This document shows positions 37,729-44,665 of a DNA stretch of 64,000 nt, one piece after another. The stretch's first letter is position 1; every line of letters begins with the position of its first letter. The notes beneath the pieces are model-generated. The model saw only the letters and a list, made by a program, of their open reading frames with translations, was not told where the DNA came from and did not search any database. The DNA lies in assembly GCA_023954375.1 (NCBI GenBank), contig JAMLIC010000001.1:62001-126000 (forward strand), read 5' to 3'. A program made the position numbers and the translations under genes. The DNA is from Planctomycetota bacterium (GTDB taxonomy: Bacteria > Planctomycetota > J058).

Positions 37729-38696
37729 AGGAACGCGAGCCGCTTCCGATCGTGCACGCCTCGGCGATCGAGAGGGCCGCGGCGGGCCAGCAGTGGCTCA
37801 TCGACGGCCTGTGGGGCGCGCAGGCCGTCGGGATCGTGGGCGGGAACCCGAAGTCCTTCAAGACCTGGCTCGCGCTGGACCTCGCCCTCTCCGTCGCGTC
37901 GGGCACGCCGGCCCTGGGGACCTACGCGGTCCCCAGGGCCGGGCCCGTCCTGCTCTTCGCCGCCGAGGATCCCCCGGCGACGGTCCGCTCCCGCCTCGAA
38001 GGCGTGGCCGCGAGCCGCGGCCTCGACCTCGCGGCGCTCCCGATCCACGTCGTCCTCGCCTCGAGCCTCCGCCTCGACGAGGCCGACGACCAGGCGCGCC
38101 TCAGCGACGCCGTCGACCTCTACCGCCCCCTGCTCCTCGTCCTCGATCCCTTCGTCCGGCTGCACCGGATCGACGAGAACTCCGCCCGCGAGGTCTCGGG
38201 CGTCCTCGCCTACCTGCGCGACCTCCAGCGCAGCCGCGGCGTCGCCGTCCTCGTCGTGCACCACGCGCGCAAGGCCGGCGCCGGCGCGGCCCAGGCGGGC
38301 CTCAGCCTCCGCGGCTCCGGCGACTTCTACGCCTGGGGCGACGAGCTCCTCCACATGCGCCGCCGCCGCACCACGCTCGAGCTCGTCGTCGAGCACCGCA
38401 GCGCGCCGGCCCCGGAGCCGGTCCAGCTCGAGCTCTGCGCCGACGACGAGCGCCCGCACCTCGTCGTCGTCCCGACCACGTCACCCGCGGCCAGCGAGGC
38501 GGCCAGCCTGCGCGAGCAGGTCCACGCCGCGATCGTCGCCGCCGGCGCCCCGCTCACCACCGAAGCCGTGCGCGAGACCGTGCGCGTCCGCTGGCAGCGC
38601 GCCTCCGAGGTCCTCCGCGAGCTCGAGCGCGAGGGCCGCATCGACCAGACACCGAGCGGCTGGGTCGCGTCTGCGACCCGTCGATCGTCGGCGTGA
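37725..38696 (+). CDS. RepA/RecA-fold ATPase with C-terminal winged helix
   Basis: 323 aa. It is an AAA_25/RepA-like P-loop protein: GIVGGNPKSFKTWLALDLAL is Walker A and RPLLLVLDPFVRLH Walker B, followed by VAVLVVHHARKAG, as in hexameric RepA helicases. The last about 60 residues (SLREQVHAAIVAAGAPLTTE, then WVASATR) form a winged helix. It occupies the third-gene position, where Tn5053-type elements have tniQ. Possible roles are target choice or replication of the element. The same gene follows the AAA gene in the second transposon at 63.6 kb. Confidence 0.82.
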   Translation: MKEREPLPIVHASAIERAAAGQQWLIDGLWGAQAVGIVGGNPKSFKTWLALDLALSVASGTPALGTYAVPRAGPVLLFAAEDPPATVRSRLEGVAASRGLDLAALPIHVVLASSLRLDEADDQARLSDAVDLYRPLLLVLDPFVRLHRIDENSAREVSGVLAYLRDLQRSRGVAVLVVHHARKAGAGAAQAGLSLRGSGDFYAWGDELLHMRRRRTTLELVVEHRSAPAPEPVQLELCADDERPHLVVVPTTSPAASEAASLREQVHAAIVAAGAPLTTEAVRETVRVRWQRASEVLRELEREGRIDQTPSGWVASATRRSSA

Positions 38697-38783
38697 GCAT
38701 TCCTGGCGAAACGGACCCTGGCTCTGCGGGGACGCAACCAGGGAAGGGATAGCCAGGACGACGGCGCGCCGAAGGCGCAACGG

Positions 38784-38817
38784 AGGGGCCCCAGCCGGGC
38801 GACCGGCTGGGGCCCCT
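38784..38817 (+). terminator. 15-bp GNRA hairpin after the RepA-like gene
   Basis: AGGGGCCCCAGCCGG, loop GCGA, then the exact complement to 38817, followed by CTCCTT. It lies 87 bp after the RepA-like stop and is the likely end of the transposition operon. Confidence 0.75.
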
Positions 38818-38922
38818 CTCCTTCCGGATCGGCTTCGGACGCCGGAGCCATGCCTCACAAATCCCGGGGTCTGGGGCAGAGCCCCAGCTCCTCGACGTCC
38901 ACGAGCCCAAGGCACCGAAAAC

Positions 38923-39207
38923 ATGAACAGCGACCATGACGCGATGTCCGCCCTTGCCCGCTCCTTCCCAGCGCTGCACGTCGCCAGCGGCCTGGCGCCG
39001 TGGCGCCCCGAGGAACTCGAGCAATGGGCCTGCGGCCCCGTGCCCGGATCGGGCGCGCTCCATGCCGCGCGCTTCGTCCTCTCCGTCTGGAACTCCCACG
39101 CTGACTGGGAGTGCGGCCGCTTCGACGCCGTGCGGGCTCTCGGGGCCTGGGACCAGGCGCACCGGGCCGCCTTCCTCGCCTGGGCGGCGCGGCCATGGTG
39201 GCCGTAG
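38923..39207 (+). CDS. Small conserved-looking protein at the transposon right end
   Basis: 94 aa, ATG 38923, Trp-rich and soluble (LHVASGLAPWRPEELEQWAC, then RFVLSVWN, FDAVRALGAWDQAHR, AAFLAWAARPWWP). The codon pattern is good, but there is no clear ribosome site. The regular spacing of Trp and the PWWP end suggest a small folded domain. I do not know its family. It sits between the operon terminator and the right-end hairpin, so it is cargo of the element. Confidence 0.6.
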   Translation: MNSDHDAMSALARSFPALHVASGLAPWRPEELEQWACGPVPGSGALHAARFVLSVWNSHADWECGRFDAVRALGAWDQAHRAAFLAWAARPWWP

Positions 39208-39217
39208 CGACGGCGCG

Positions 39218-39266
39218 GCGTCTTCCCTCCCGTCCCACCTCACAGATGGGAGGGAAGGGAAGACGC
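39218..39266. terminator. Long hairpin near the transposon right end
   Basis: GCGTCTTCCCT... (from 39218) pairs with ...AGGGAAGACGC (to 39266), about 19 bp with one bulge. It mirrors the left-end hairpins and may isolate the element from the leftward glycosyltransferase operon. Confidence 0.6.
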
Positions 39267-39332
39267 ATGCCTCACGTCATTCGACCGGGCGAAGCTCGAC
39301 CGGCACGCGCTGGCCGAGGGTGCCCGATAACA

Positions 39333-39764
39333 CCGATCATGGGCACCGAACCAATCCGCGTCGAAGTGCACGGGCAACCACCGTCCCCGTTCGCCGAACA
39401 GTCCGCCCCAGGCCCACATGGCGAAGAACACCACGTCGAACTCGCGGGCGATCTCGTGGTGGAAGTGGGGCTTCTTGTGGCTGTCGACGAACCAGGCGAG
39501 CTTCGGGCAGCTCAGGAGCTCGAGTCCCTGCGCGTGATACAGGACCCCAGAGACGGCGTCGAGCTCGAGGAAGAAACGTGCTCGAGTCCGGACGCCGTCG
39601 TCGATCTGGTGTAGCTCCACGCCGTGCCCCGGGCCGCACACGACGACCTGGTAGCCGTGATCGCGGCGGAGGTACTTCACGACGCTGTCGGCGACGCCCT
39701 GCGTGTCCGTCTGGTCGTACGCGACCAGGACCAGGTCGCTGTGCTCGCTCAGGTTGACGTTCAT
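39333..39764 (-). pseudogene. CgeB-like GT / methyltransferase / GT2 fusion, 5' part
   Basis: 144 codons from ATG 39764 (ATGA overlap with the gene upstream) to the transposon. The N-terminal Rossmann half of a CgeB-like enzyme: SDLVLVAYDQTDTQGVADSV, then KLAWFVDSHKKPHFHHEIAR and GRWLPVHFDADWFG, the segment that in the intact relative at 31143-32096 directly precedes FDIGFVGS. In the present sequence translation runs into the transposon and stops after about 30 foreign residues. Confidence 0.85.
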
Positions 39765-41602
39765 GCGAGCACCATGGGGTCCTCGAGGTGGGCGCGGGCG
39801 CGCTCGACCGCGTCCCTGAGCAGGCCGCTCGCGCCGTCCTGGTCCGCGAGCGCACCGGCGATCGTGTGCAGGCGATGCCGCCCGAGGTGACGCTGGAGAA
39901 CCTTGCGGCGCGCGGTCCCTACGGCGCACGCACGAGCATCGGCGTCTGCGAGCAGATCCTTCGTGCGCTGAGTGGCGTCGCGCACGTCCTCGAACACGAA
40001 GACGTCTTCTCCCTCTGTGAGCACGTCCGCCAGGTGTCCCCTTCGGTCGGAGAGCACGGGGGTACCGGCTAGCGGGTAGTCGAAGACGCGCTCCGTGACG
40101 CCCTCGCCGCGGACTCGAGCCCCACCTGCCCTGACGGAGTCGGTCATGGTGCCGATCGATAGGCCCAGGCGAGCGGTGGACACGAGGCCGCGGAGCATGG
40201 AAGGGTCGCGCACGTCGTCACGAACGACGAGGTTCCACCGCTGCCCCAGGGCCGAGCGGTACTCCTGGAGGAACTCCTGCCGCTCGGGCGTGAGCGTGCC
40301 GAGGAACAGGACGTCGATCGCTCGCTCGTGCTCCGGGAGCGGCTCCGCCACGAAGAAGAAGGTGCGACCGTAGTTCGGCAGGTTGCGCAGTTCGACGCCG
40401 TGGGCCCGGTACTCGGCGGCGAGTTGCAGGGTGGTGCTGAATGCCAGGGTCGCCTCCTGGGCCGCCGCGAGCACGGGGGGGCCGAGCTCGCGATCGAAGT
40501 AGTAACGCGGGTCCTCCACGTTCCAGAACGCCGTCGGAACACCCATGCGCCGTGCCCGGCGGACGGCATGGAGGGCGCCATGAGGGTCGCCATAGGGCAG
40601 GACCACCAGGAAGTCTGCGGACGCGAGCGGATCTCCGCCCGGGCCAAGGAGAGAGCGCAGCTCCCAGCCCAGGGGAGCCAGGCTGTGCCTGAGCTCCTCA
40701 GCTACGAGCCCTCCATGGCTGAGAACGACCCTGAGCGGGCGTGTTCTGCTGCGTAGCGCCTCGGGCGGCGCAGGGGGGCTGGTGCGCGAGCGCGAGAGCC
40801 GGCGCGCGCGCTCTTCCGGCTCAGAGAGCCACCGCGCGAGCTCCTGGGCCAAGGCGGCTGGGGCAGTGCAGACCACGCGGCGGTCCACGGACGTGGTGAC
40901 GCCCACCACCAGAGGTAGGCAGCCGCACGCGAGAGCCGCCTCCGCGGCCTGGGCGCTTCCAGCGCCTGACGCCATCACCGCGGTGTCGCTGCGGGCGCAC
41001 GCTTCGCTCCAGGCCTCCTGGCTCGCTCCCTTCATGATCGCGACCCGTGGCAGCCCTACGAGCAGGAAGTCCACCAAGGAGTGGGCGAGGTCCTCGGCCC
41101 TCACCAGGACTTGGTAGGGCCGCGGAGGCGCAGGAGCGTCCGTCGTCGCAGTCCGCCGAGCCAGCGTCTCCTGGTAAACCGCCAGCGCGCGCCTCCCTAC
41201 GGCCGCAGGCTCGGCGTCTTCCGTTAGCGGCTCCATGATCCAGTCCGCGTGAGCGGCTGCCCAGGAGGCGATCTCTTTCTCCTCAGCTTCCTGCGCCGAG
41301 GATCGGCCAACGAGCACGAGGGGCACACCGCGACGAGCGGCCAAGCGTTCGGCCGCTGGCGTGGACCACCAACCATGCGCAACGACCAGGTCGATCCGCG
41401 ACACCGAGGGATCGAGCTCCTGCTCGAGTGTCTCGGCGTTCCAGCGGCACAACCGCTCAATGCGGATCTCTGAGGTCTCGTAGTTGGCAGGAGGGCCAAC
41501 AATCCGCGGCCTCAGGCCCACGCTCGTCTCGGCGCGCTGAAGGCGCGCTGCGCTCGCCAGCTCGACCTCTTCTGCGACGAGGTGCAGCACATTGAGGGCC
41601 AC
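39761..41602 (-). CDS. Two-domain GT-B glycosyltransferase (GT4-like + CgeB-like)
   Basis: 613 aa from GTG 41602. A strong GGAGG site lies 6 nt upstream, inside the end of the regulator gene. Residues about 1-290 are a reduced GT-B half (VVAHGWWSTPAAERLAARRG, AALACGCLPLVVGV). Residues about 300-613 are CgeB-like (FWNVEDPRYYFDRE, LRNLPNYGRTFFFVAEP, IDVLFLGTLTPERQEFLQEY, ERVFDYPLAGTPVLSDRRGH). Two donor sites in one chain suggest addition of two sugars. First glycosyltransferase of the leftward operon; its stop overlaps the split gene (ATGA). Confidence 0.8.
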   Translation of the reverse strand: MALNVLHLVAEEVELASAARLQRAETSVGLRPRIVGPPANYETSEIRIERLCRWNAETLEQELDPSVSRIDLVVAHGWWSTPAAERLAARRGVPLVLVGRSSAQEAEEKEIASWAAAHADWIMEPLTEDAEPAAVGRRALAVYQETLARRTATTDAPAPPRPYQVLVRAEDLAHSLVDFLLVGLPRVAIMKGASQEAWSEACARSDTAVMASGAGSAQAAEAALACGCLPLVVGVTTSVDRRVVCTAPAALAQELARWLSEPEERARRLSRSRTSPPAPPEALRSRTRPLRVVLSHGGLVAEELRHSLAPLGWELRSLLGPGGDPLASADFLVVLPYGDPHGALHAVRRARRMGVPTAFWNVEDPRYYFDRELGPPVLAAAQEATLAFSTTLQLAAEYRAHGVELRNLPNYGRTFFFVAEPLPEHERAIDVLFLGTLTPERQEFLQEYRSALGQRWNLVVRDDVRDPSMLRGLVSTARLGLSIGTMTDSVRAGGARVRGEGVTERVFDYPLAGTPVLSDRRGHLADVLTEGEDVFVFEDVRDATQRTKDLLADADARACAVGTARRKVLQRHLGRHRLHTIAGALADQDGASGLLRDAVERARAHLEDPMVLA

Positions 41603-41603
41603 G

Positions 41604-42239
41604 TTAGACCTCCTCCATGAGGGCAGCCCGAGCGTCTGCGCTGGTTGGCTCTCCATTCGCGGGGTCCAGCGCGCAAAGCTTACGAACGATCGAGTCCAGG
41701 TGACGGCGGCAGGCGCGAGCACTCATGCCAACATGCTGCGCGAGAGCCCCGACGATCGGACTCAGAGCCAGCTCGCGGAGCAGAATGCGTTCTGCACGGA
41801 CCAGGCCTCCGCCGAACGCCACGGGCGTGCCACCGGGGCGACGCCTCTGGCCCTGCTGCAGCCTGCGGCGGATCTCCCTCAGGTGCGCGCGGACGGTCGA
41901 CACAGCAACTCTGAGCTCGTCCGCGATCTCGAAGTTCGTAAGCCGCTGGTGTTCGAGCCGGGCCACCTCTCGTTGGCGCGGCGTGAGTTGCCCCCAGAGC
42001 CACTCGCTGGGTGTGGGCACCACCACGGCAACCAACGTTGAATCCGGACCTATTCTCAAAACTACCGCCGAGAACCCATCGCCGAAGTCCTCCACGGTGC
42101 CCTGCTCAACTCCGCGACTCTCGGCGTGTCGGCGTAGAAGTTCGAGCGCGCGGCTGATCGTTCTCTCGCTCACGTCCGGTGCTCCGGCAAGCACAACCAA
42201 GCCTTGCCCTGCTTCGGCCACGTGCACAGGAATCCTCAT
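41604..42239 (-). CDS. Regulator with two HTH domains (B), paralogue of regulator A
   Basis: 211 aa. An N-terminal alpha/beta domain (LVVLAGAPDVSERTISRALE, STLVAVVVPTP) is followed by a LuxR HTH at about 83-128 (LTPRQREVARLEHQRLTNFE, AVSTVRAHLR) and a diverged second HTH at about 146-190 (LSPIVGALAQHVGMSARACR). The alignment with regulator A needs almost no gaps: xVAVSTVRxHLR falls on the same residues. It is the first gene of the leftward glycosyltransferase operon, 1 nt before the next start, and divergent from the rightward one, so it could control both. Confidence 0.8.
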   Translation of the reverse strand: MRIPVHVAEAGQGLVVLAGAPDVSERTISRALELLRRHAESRGVEQGTVEDFGDGFSAVVLRIGPDSTLVAVVVPTPSEWLWGQLTPRQREVARLEHQRLTNFEIADELRVAVSTVRAHLREIRRRLQQGQRRRPGGTPVAFGGGLVRAERILLRELALSPIVGALAQHVGMSARACRRHLDSIVRKLCALDPANGEPTSADARAALMEEV

Positions 42240-42464
42240 GTCCGCCGTCTCCGTCTACCACCTGGCAGGACGTGAAGGCTAGGAGACATGGCGCCGGGAG
42301 CGCCACCATTGATTCTGATGATGTCGCCACGAGGACACAGTGGGCCCGGCATGCCGCAAACTGCCACGCCCCCGGAGTTGCGAGTGTTACGTCAGAGCGG
42401 GCCTCCTCCCCTAGGCCAGTGGCAGCCCTTTGTGCCAGCAGGGTAACCTTCAACGCTCGCCACC
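42240..42464. promoter_or_regulatory. Divergent promoter region between glycosyltransferase operons
   Basis: 225 bp between two divergent starts, so both operon promoters should be here. A dyad TGGCGC-CGGGA-GCGCCA lies at 42289-42305, 50 bp upstream of regulator B. No sigma-70 consensus is clear in this GC-rich stretch. Confidence 0.5.
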
Positions 42465-43511
42465 ATGCGCGTCCTCCTCGATAGTCGCTCGGCCGCGAAC
42501 CCCACGGGGATCGGTCGCTACACGAGGACCCTCGGGTCCGTCCTCTCGGGCTGCCTGGGGAAACATGAAATCATCGCGGACCACGAGTTGCTGGTCTTTC
42601 CTTCCCCGACCCATGAGGAGCTCGAGCTGCCCGCCGTGCTCGAACGCGAGGGGGTTGACGCCTTCCACAGCCCACTCTTCCGCCTTCCTTCTGTGCTCCC
42701 TCCCTCGGTGCGCGCGGTGATCACGATCCACGACGCCGTCCCGGCTCTTTGGCCGGAGCTGTCGACGGACGTGTTCGCTCGGCTGTGGCACGACGCCAGC
42801 GAGGCCGCGGCTCGCGCGGACGCGGTGGTGTGCCCAACCCAGGCAGCCAGGGCCGACGTGATCCATGCGCTGGGGCTCCCGCACGAGCGCGTGCACGTCG
42901 CGCCCGAGACGCCAGCGGCGATCTTTCGCCCCCCGACCCTGCCAGAGCAAAGGGAAGCCCGGGCGCGCTGCGGCCTCGACGACCGTCCGTTCGTGCTCGT
43001 TCTGGGCGCCCTCGAGCGGCGCAAGCAGCCGGCGCTCGCGCTCGAGGCCCTGCGCGCCCGGCCCCACCTGCCGGACATCGTCTTCGTCGGACCGGCAGGC
43101 GCCGTGGATGTCGCCGCCGAAGCCCGGCGCCTCGGACTAAGCGATAGGGTTCGCGTACTCGGCGCAGTGCCAGACGCCGAGGTCGTCGGGCTCCTGGGCA
43201 CGGCGAGCGCGCTCGCGTTTCCCACCCTGGCGGAAGGCTTCGGGCTCCCGGTTGTGGAGGCCTTCGCCACCGGGACCCCCGTCGTAGCGAGTGACTTGCC
43301 TGCCATCCGTGAGGTCGCCGGCGACGGGGCCAAGCTCGTGCCGCCGGGTGACGCCGAGGCATTGGCCGCCGCCCTGCTCGAGGTGACCAGTCAACCGGAA
43401 CTGGCCGAAGCGCTGCGAGAGCGCGGGCGCGCGCGCCTCATGTCCTACTCACCCGACGCGGTGAGAGGCGCCTTTGAGCGTCTCTACGACTTGCTGGAGG
43501 AGGCCCCTTGA
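42465..43511 (+). CDS. Glycosyltransferase, GT4 family
   Basis: 348 aa, ATG 42465, no obvious ribosome site. GT-B: LDSRSAANPTGIGRYTRTL is the N-terminal glycine loop, HDAVPALWPELSTDVF the central helix region, VLGALERRKQPALALEAL the start of the donor domain, and FPTLAEGFGLPVVEAFATG the nucleotide-sugar E-x7-E motif. First gene of the rightward operon, overlapping the next by TTGA. Confidence 0.88.
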   Translation: MRVLLDSRSAANPTGIGRYTRTLGSVLSGCLGKHEIIADHELLVFPSPTHEELELPAVLEREGVDAFHSPLFRLPSVLPPSVRAVITIHDAVPALWPELSTDVFARLWHDASEAAARADAVVCPTQAARADVIHALGLPHERVHVAPETPAAIFRPPTLPEQREARARCGLDDRPFVLVLGALERRKQPALALEALRARPHLPDIVFVGPAGAVDVAAEARRLGLSDRVRVLGAVPDAEVVGLLGTASALAFPTLAEGFGLPVVEAFATGTPVVASDLPAIREVAGDGAKLVPPGDAEALAAALLEVTSQPELAEALRERGRARLMSYSPDAVRGAFERLYDLLEEAP

Positions 43512-44665
43512 GGGTGCTGCTCGACTGCCGCAGTGTCTTCGACGGCATGGGAGGGATCGGACGCGCGACCGCAGAGCTCGCTCGGAACTTGCCCGACGCG
43601 CTCGCGAGCGGAGAGGAGCTCTTGCTGCTCGTCGGCGCGCGCCCTCCCCGTGCGCCGCTCGGCCCGGCTGAGGTGATCCCGACCCAAGCTGGCATGATCG
43701 ACTCCGCATTCGAACAGGTGCAGTTGCCCGGTCTGATCGAGCAGCTCGAGGTCGACGTCTACCATGGCACCTGCTTCGCCACTCCCCTGGTCGCGGACCG
43801 AGCGGCACGTGTCGCGACCGTCCACGACGTCGTTTTCCGGCGACATCCGGAGCTCGTGGAGCCCGGCCTGCGCGCCTACCTCGACCGGTGGACGCGGGTC
43901 TCATGCGAACTGGCAGAAGCCGTCGTGACGGTATCAGAGTTCTCCAGACAGGAGATCGCTGTGCTCTACGGGCGCCCACTGGACGAGATCGAGGTCGTGC
44001 CCAATGCGGTCGACGAGCGCTTCAAACAGGTCAGCCGCCGTCCGCCTCCCGGTCTGCCTTACCTCCTCTACGTTGGCTCCATGGAGGCCAAGAAGAACGT
44101 CTCCGCGCTCCTTTCCGCCTTCGCCACCCTGCTCCGTCGTGAGCCCGGGCTCCCGCACGTCCTCGTCCTCGTCGGGGGCGGCGGCGGCGCTCCCTTCGAC
44201 CTGGCCGCAGCCATTGCCGCCGAGCCAGGGCTGGCGCCCCGCGTGCACCCCCTCGGACGTGTGCCGGACGAGGCCGTCCTGTCTCTCCTTGGGTCCGCGG
44301 ACCTGTTCGTCTATCCGTCCGAGTACGAGGGCTTCGGCCTTCCGCCGCTCGAAGCCATGGCCGCCGGGGTCCCCACGATCGTGTCGAATCGCGCCTCCCT
44401 GCCGGAGGTCGTGGGCGACGGGGCCGTCGTGGTCGACCCGCACGATCGAGAAGGGTTTGCGAGCGCCATGGCGCGGCTGCTCACCAGCGCTGGCGCCCGT
44501 GAGGCGTTGGTGCGCCGTGGGCGCCGCCGCGCAAGCAGCTTCTCATGGCGGTCCGCGGCCGAGCGCCTCGCGGGCGTCTACCGCCAGGCCAGGGCGAGAG
44601 GGCCTCGCCAGGCTCCAGTGCCCGAGGCGCCGGCCCTGCGGGTGCTCGCGGGGGGCCGCGCGTGA
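43508..44665 (+). CDS. Glycosyltransferase, GT4 family (TTG start)
   Basis: 385 aa, initiating at TTG inside the TTGA overlap; the protein start (RVLLDCRSVFDGMGGIGRAT) aligns with that of the previous gene, supporting this start and a tandem duplication. Donor-site motif YPSEYEGFGLPPLEAMAAG and ligand region LLYVGSMEAKKNVSALLSAF are canonical. A 30-residue basic/proline tail follows. It probably adds the next sugar in the same chain. Confidence 0.88.
   Translation: MRVLLDCRSVFDGMGGIGRATAELARNLPDALASGEELLLLVGARPPRAPLGPAEVIPTQAGMIDSAFEQVQLPGLIEQLEVDVYHGTCFATPLVADRAARVATVHDVVFRRHPELVEPGLRAYLDRWTRVSCELAEAVVTVSEFSRQEIAVLYGRPLDEIEVVPNAVDERFKQVSRRPPPGLPYLLYVGSMEAKKNVSALLSAFATLLRREPGLPHVLVLVGGGGGAPFDLAAAIAAEPGLAPRVHPLGRVPDEAVLSLLGSADLFVYPSEYEGFGLPPLEAMAAGVPTIVSNRASLPEVVGDGAVVVDPHDREGFASAMARLLTSAGAREALVRRGRRRASSFSWRSAAERLAGVYRQARARGPRQAPVPEAPALRVLAGGRA

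Larger units (their letters stand above)
34642..39332 (+). mobile_element. Tn7/Mu-type transposon with DDE, AAA and RepA-like genes (4691 bp)
   Basis: Begins TGTAACG at 34642 and ends ATAACA at 39332, flanked by CCGAT (34637-34641, 39333-39337). A 5-bp duplication and TGT/ACA ends are the hallmarks of the Tn7/Tn5053/Mu-like group. The two ends share a patchy inverted similarity (about 17 of 27 positions, including GGCCAG). Cargo on the plus strand: DUF6431 zinc protein, DDE transposase, AAA ATPase, RepA-like ATPase, a 94-aa protein. Strong hairpins sit just inside both ends. The second to fourth genes overlap by 4 nt. Removing the element restores the interrupted gene exactly. I see no TniQ/TnsD or resolvase. 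Confidence 0.92.
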
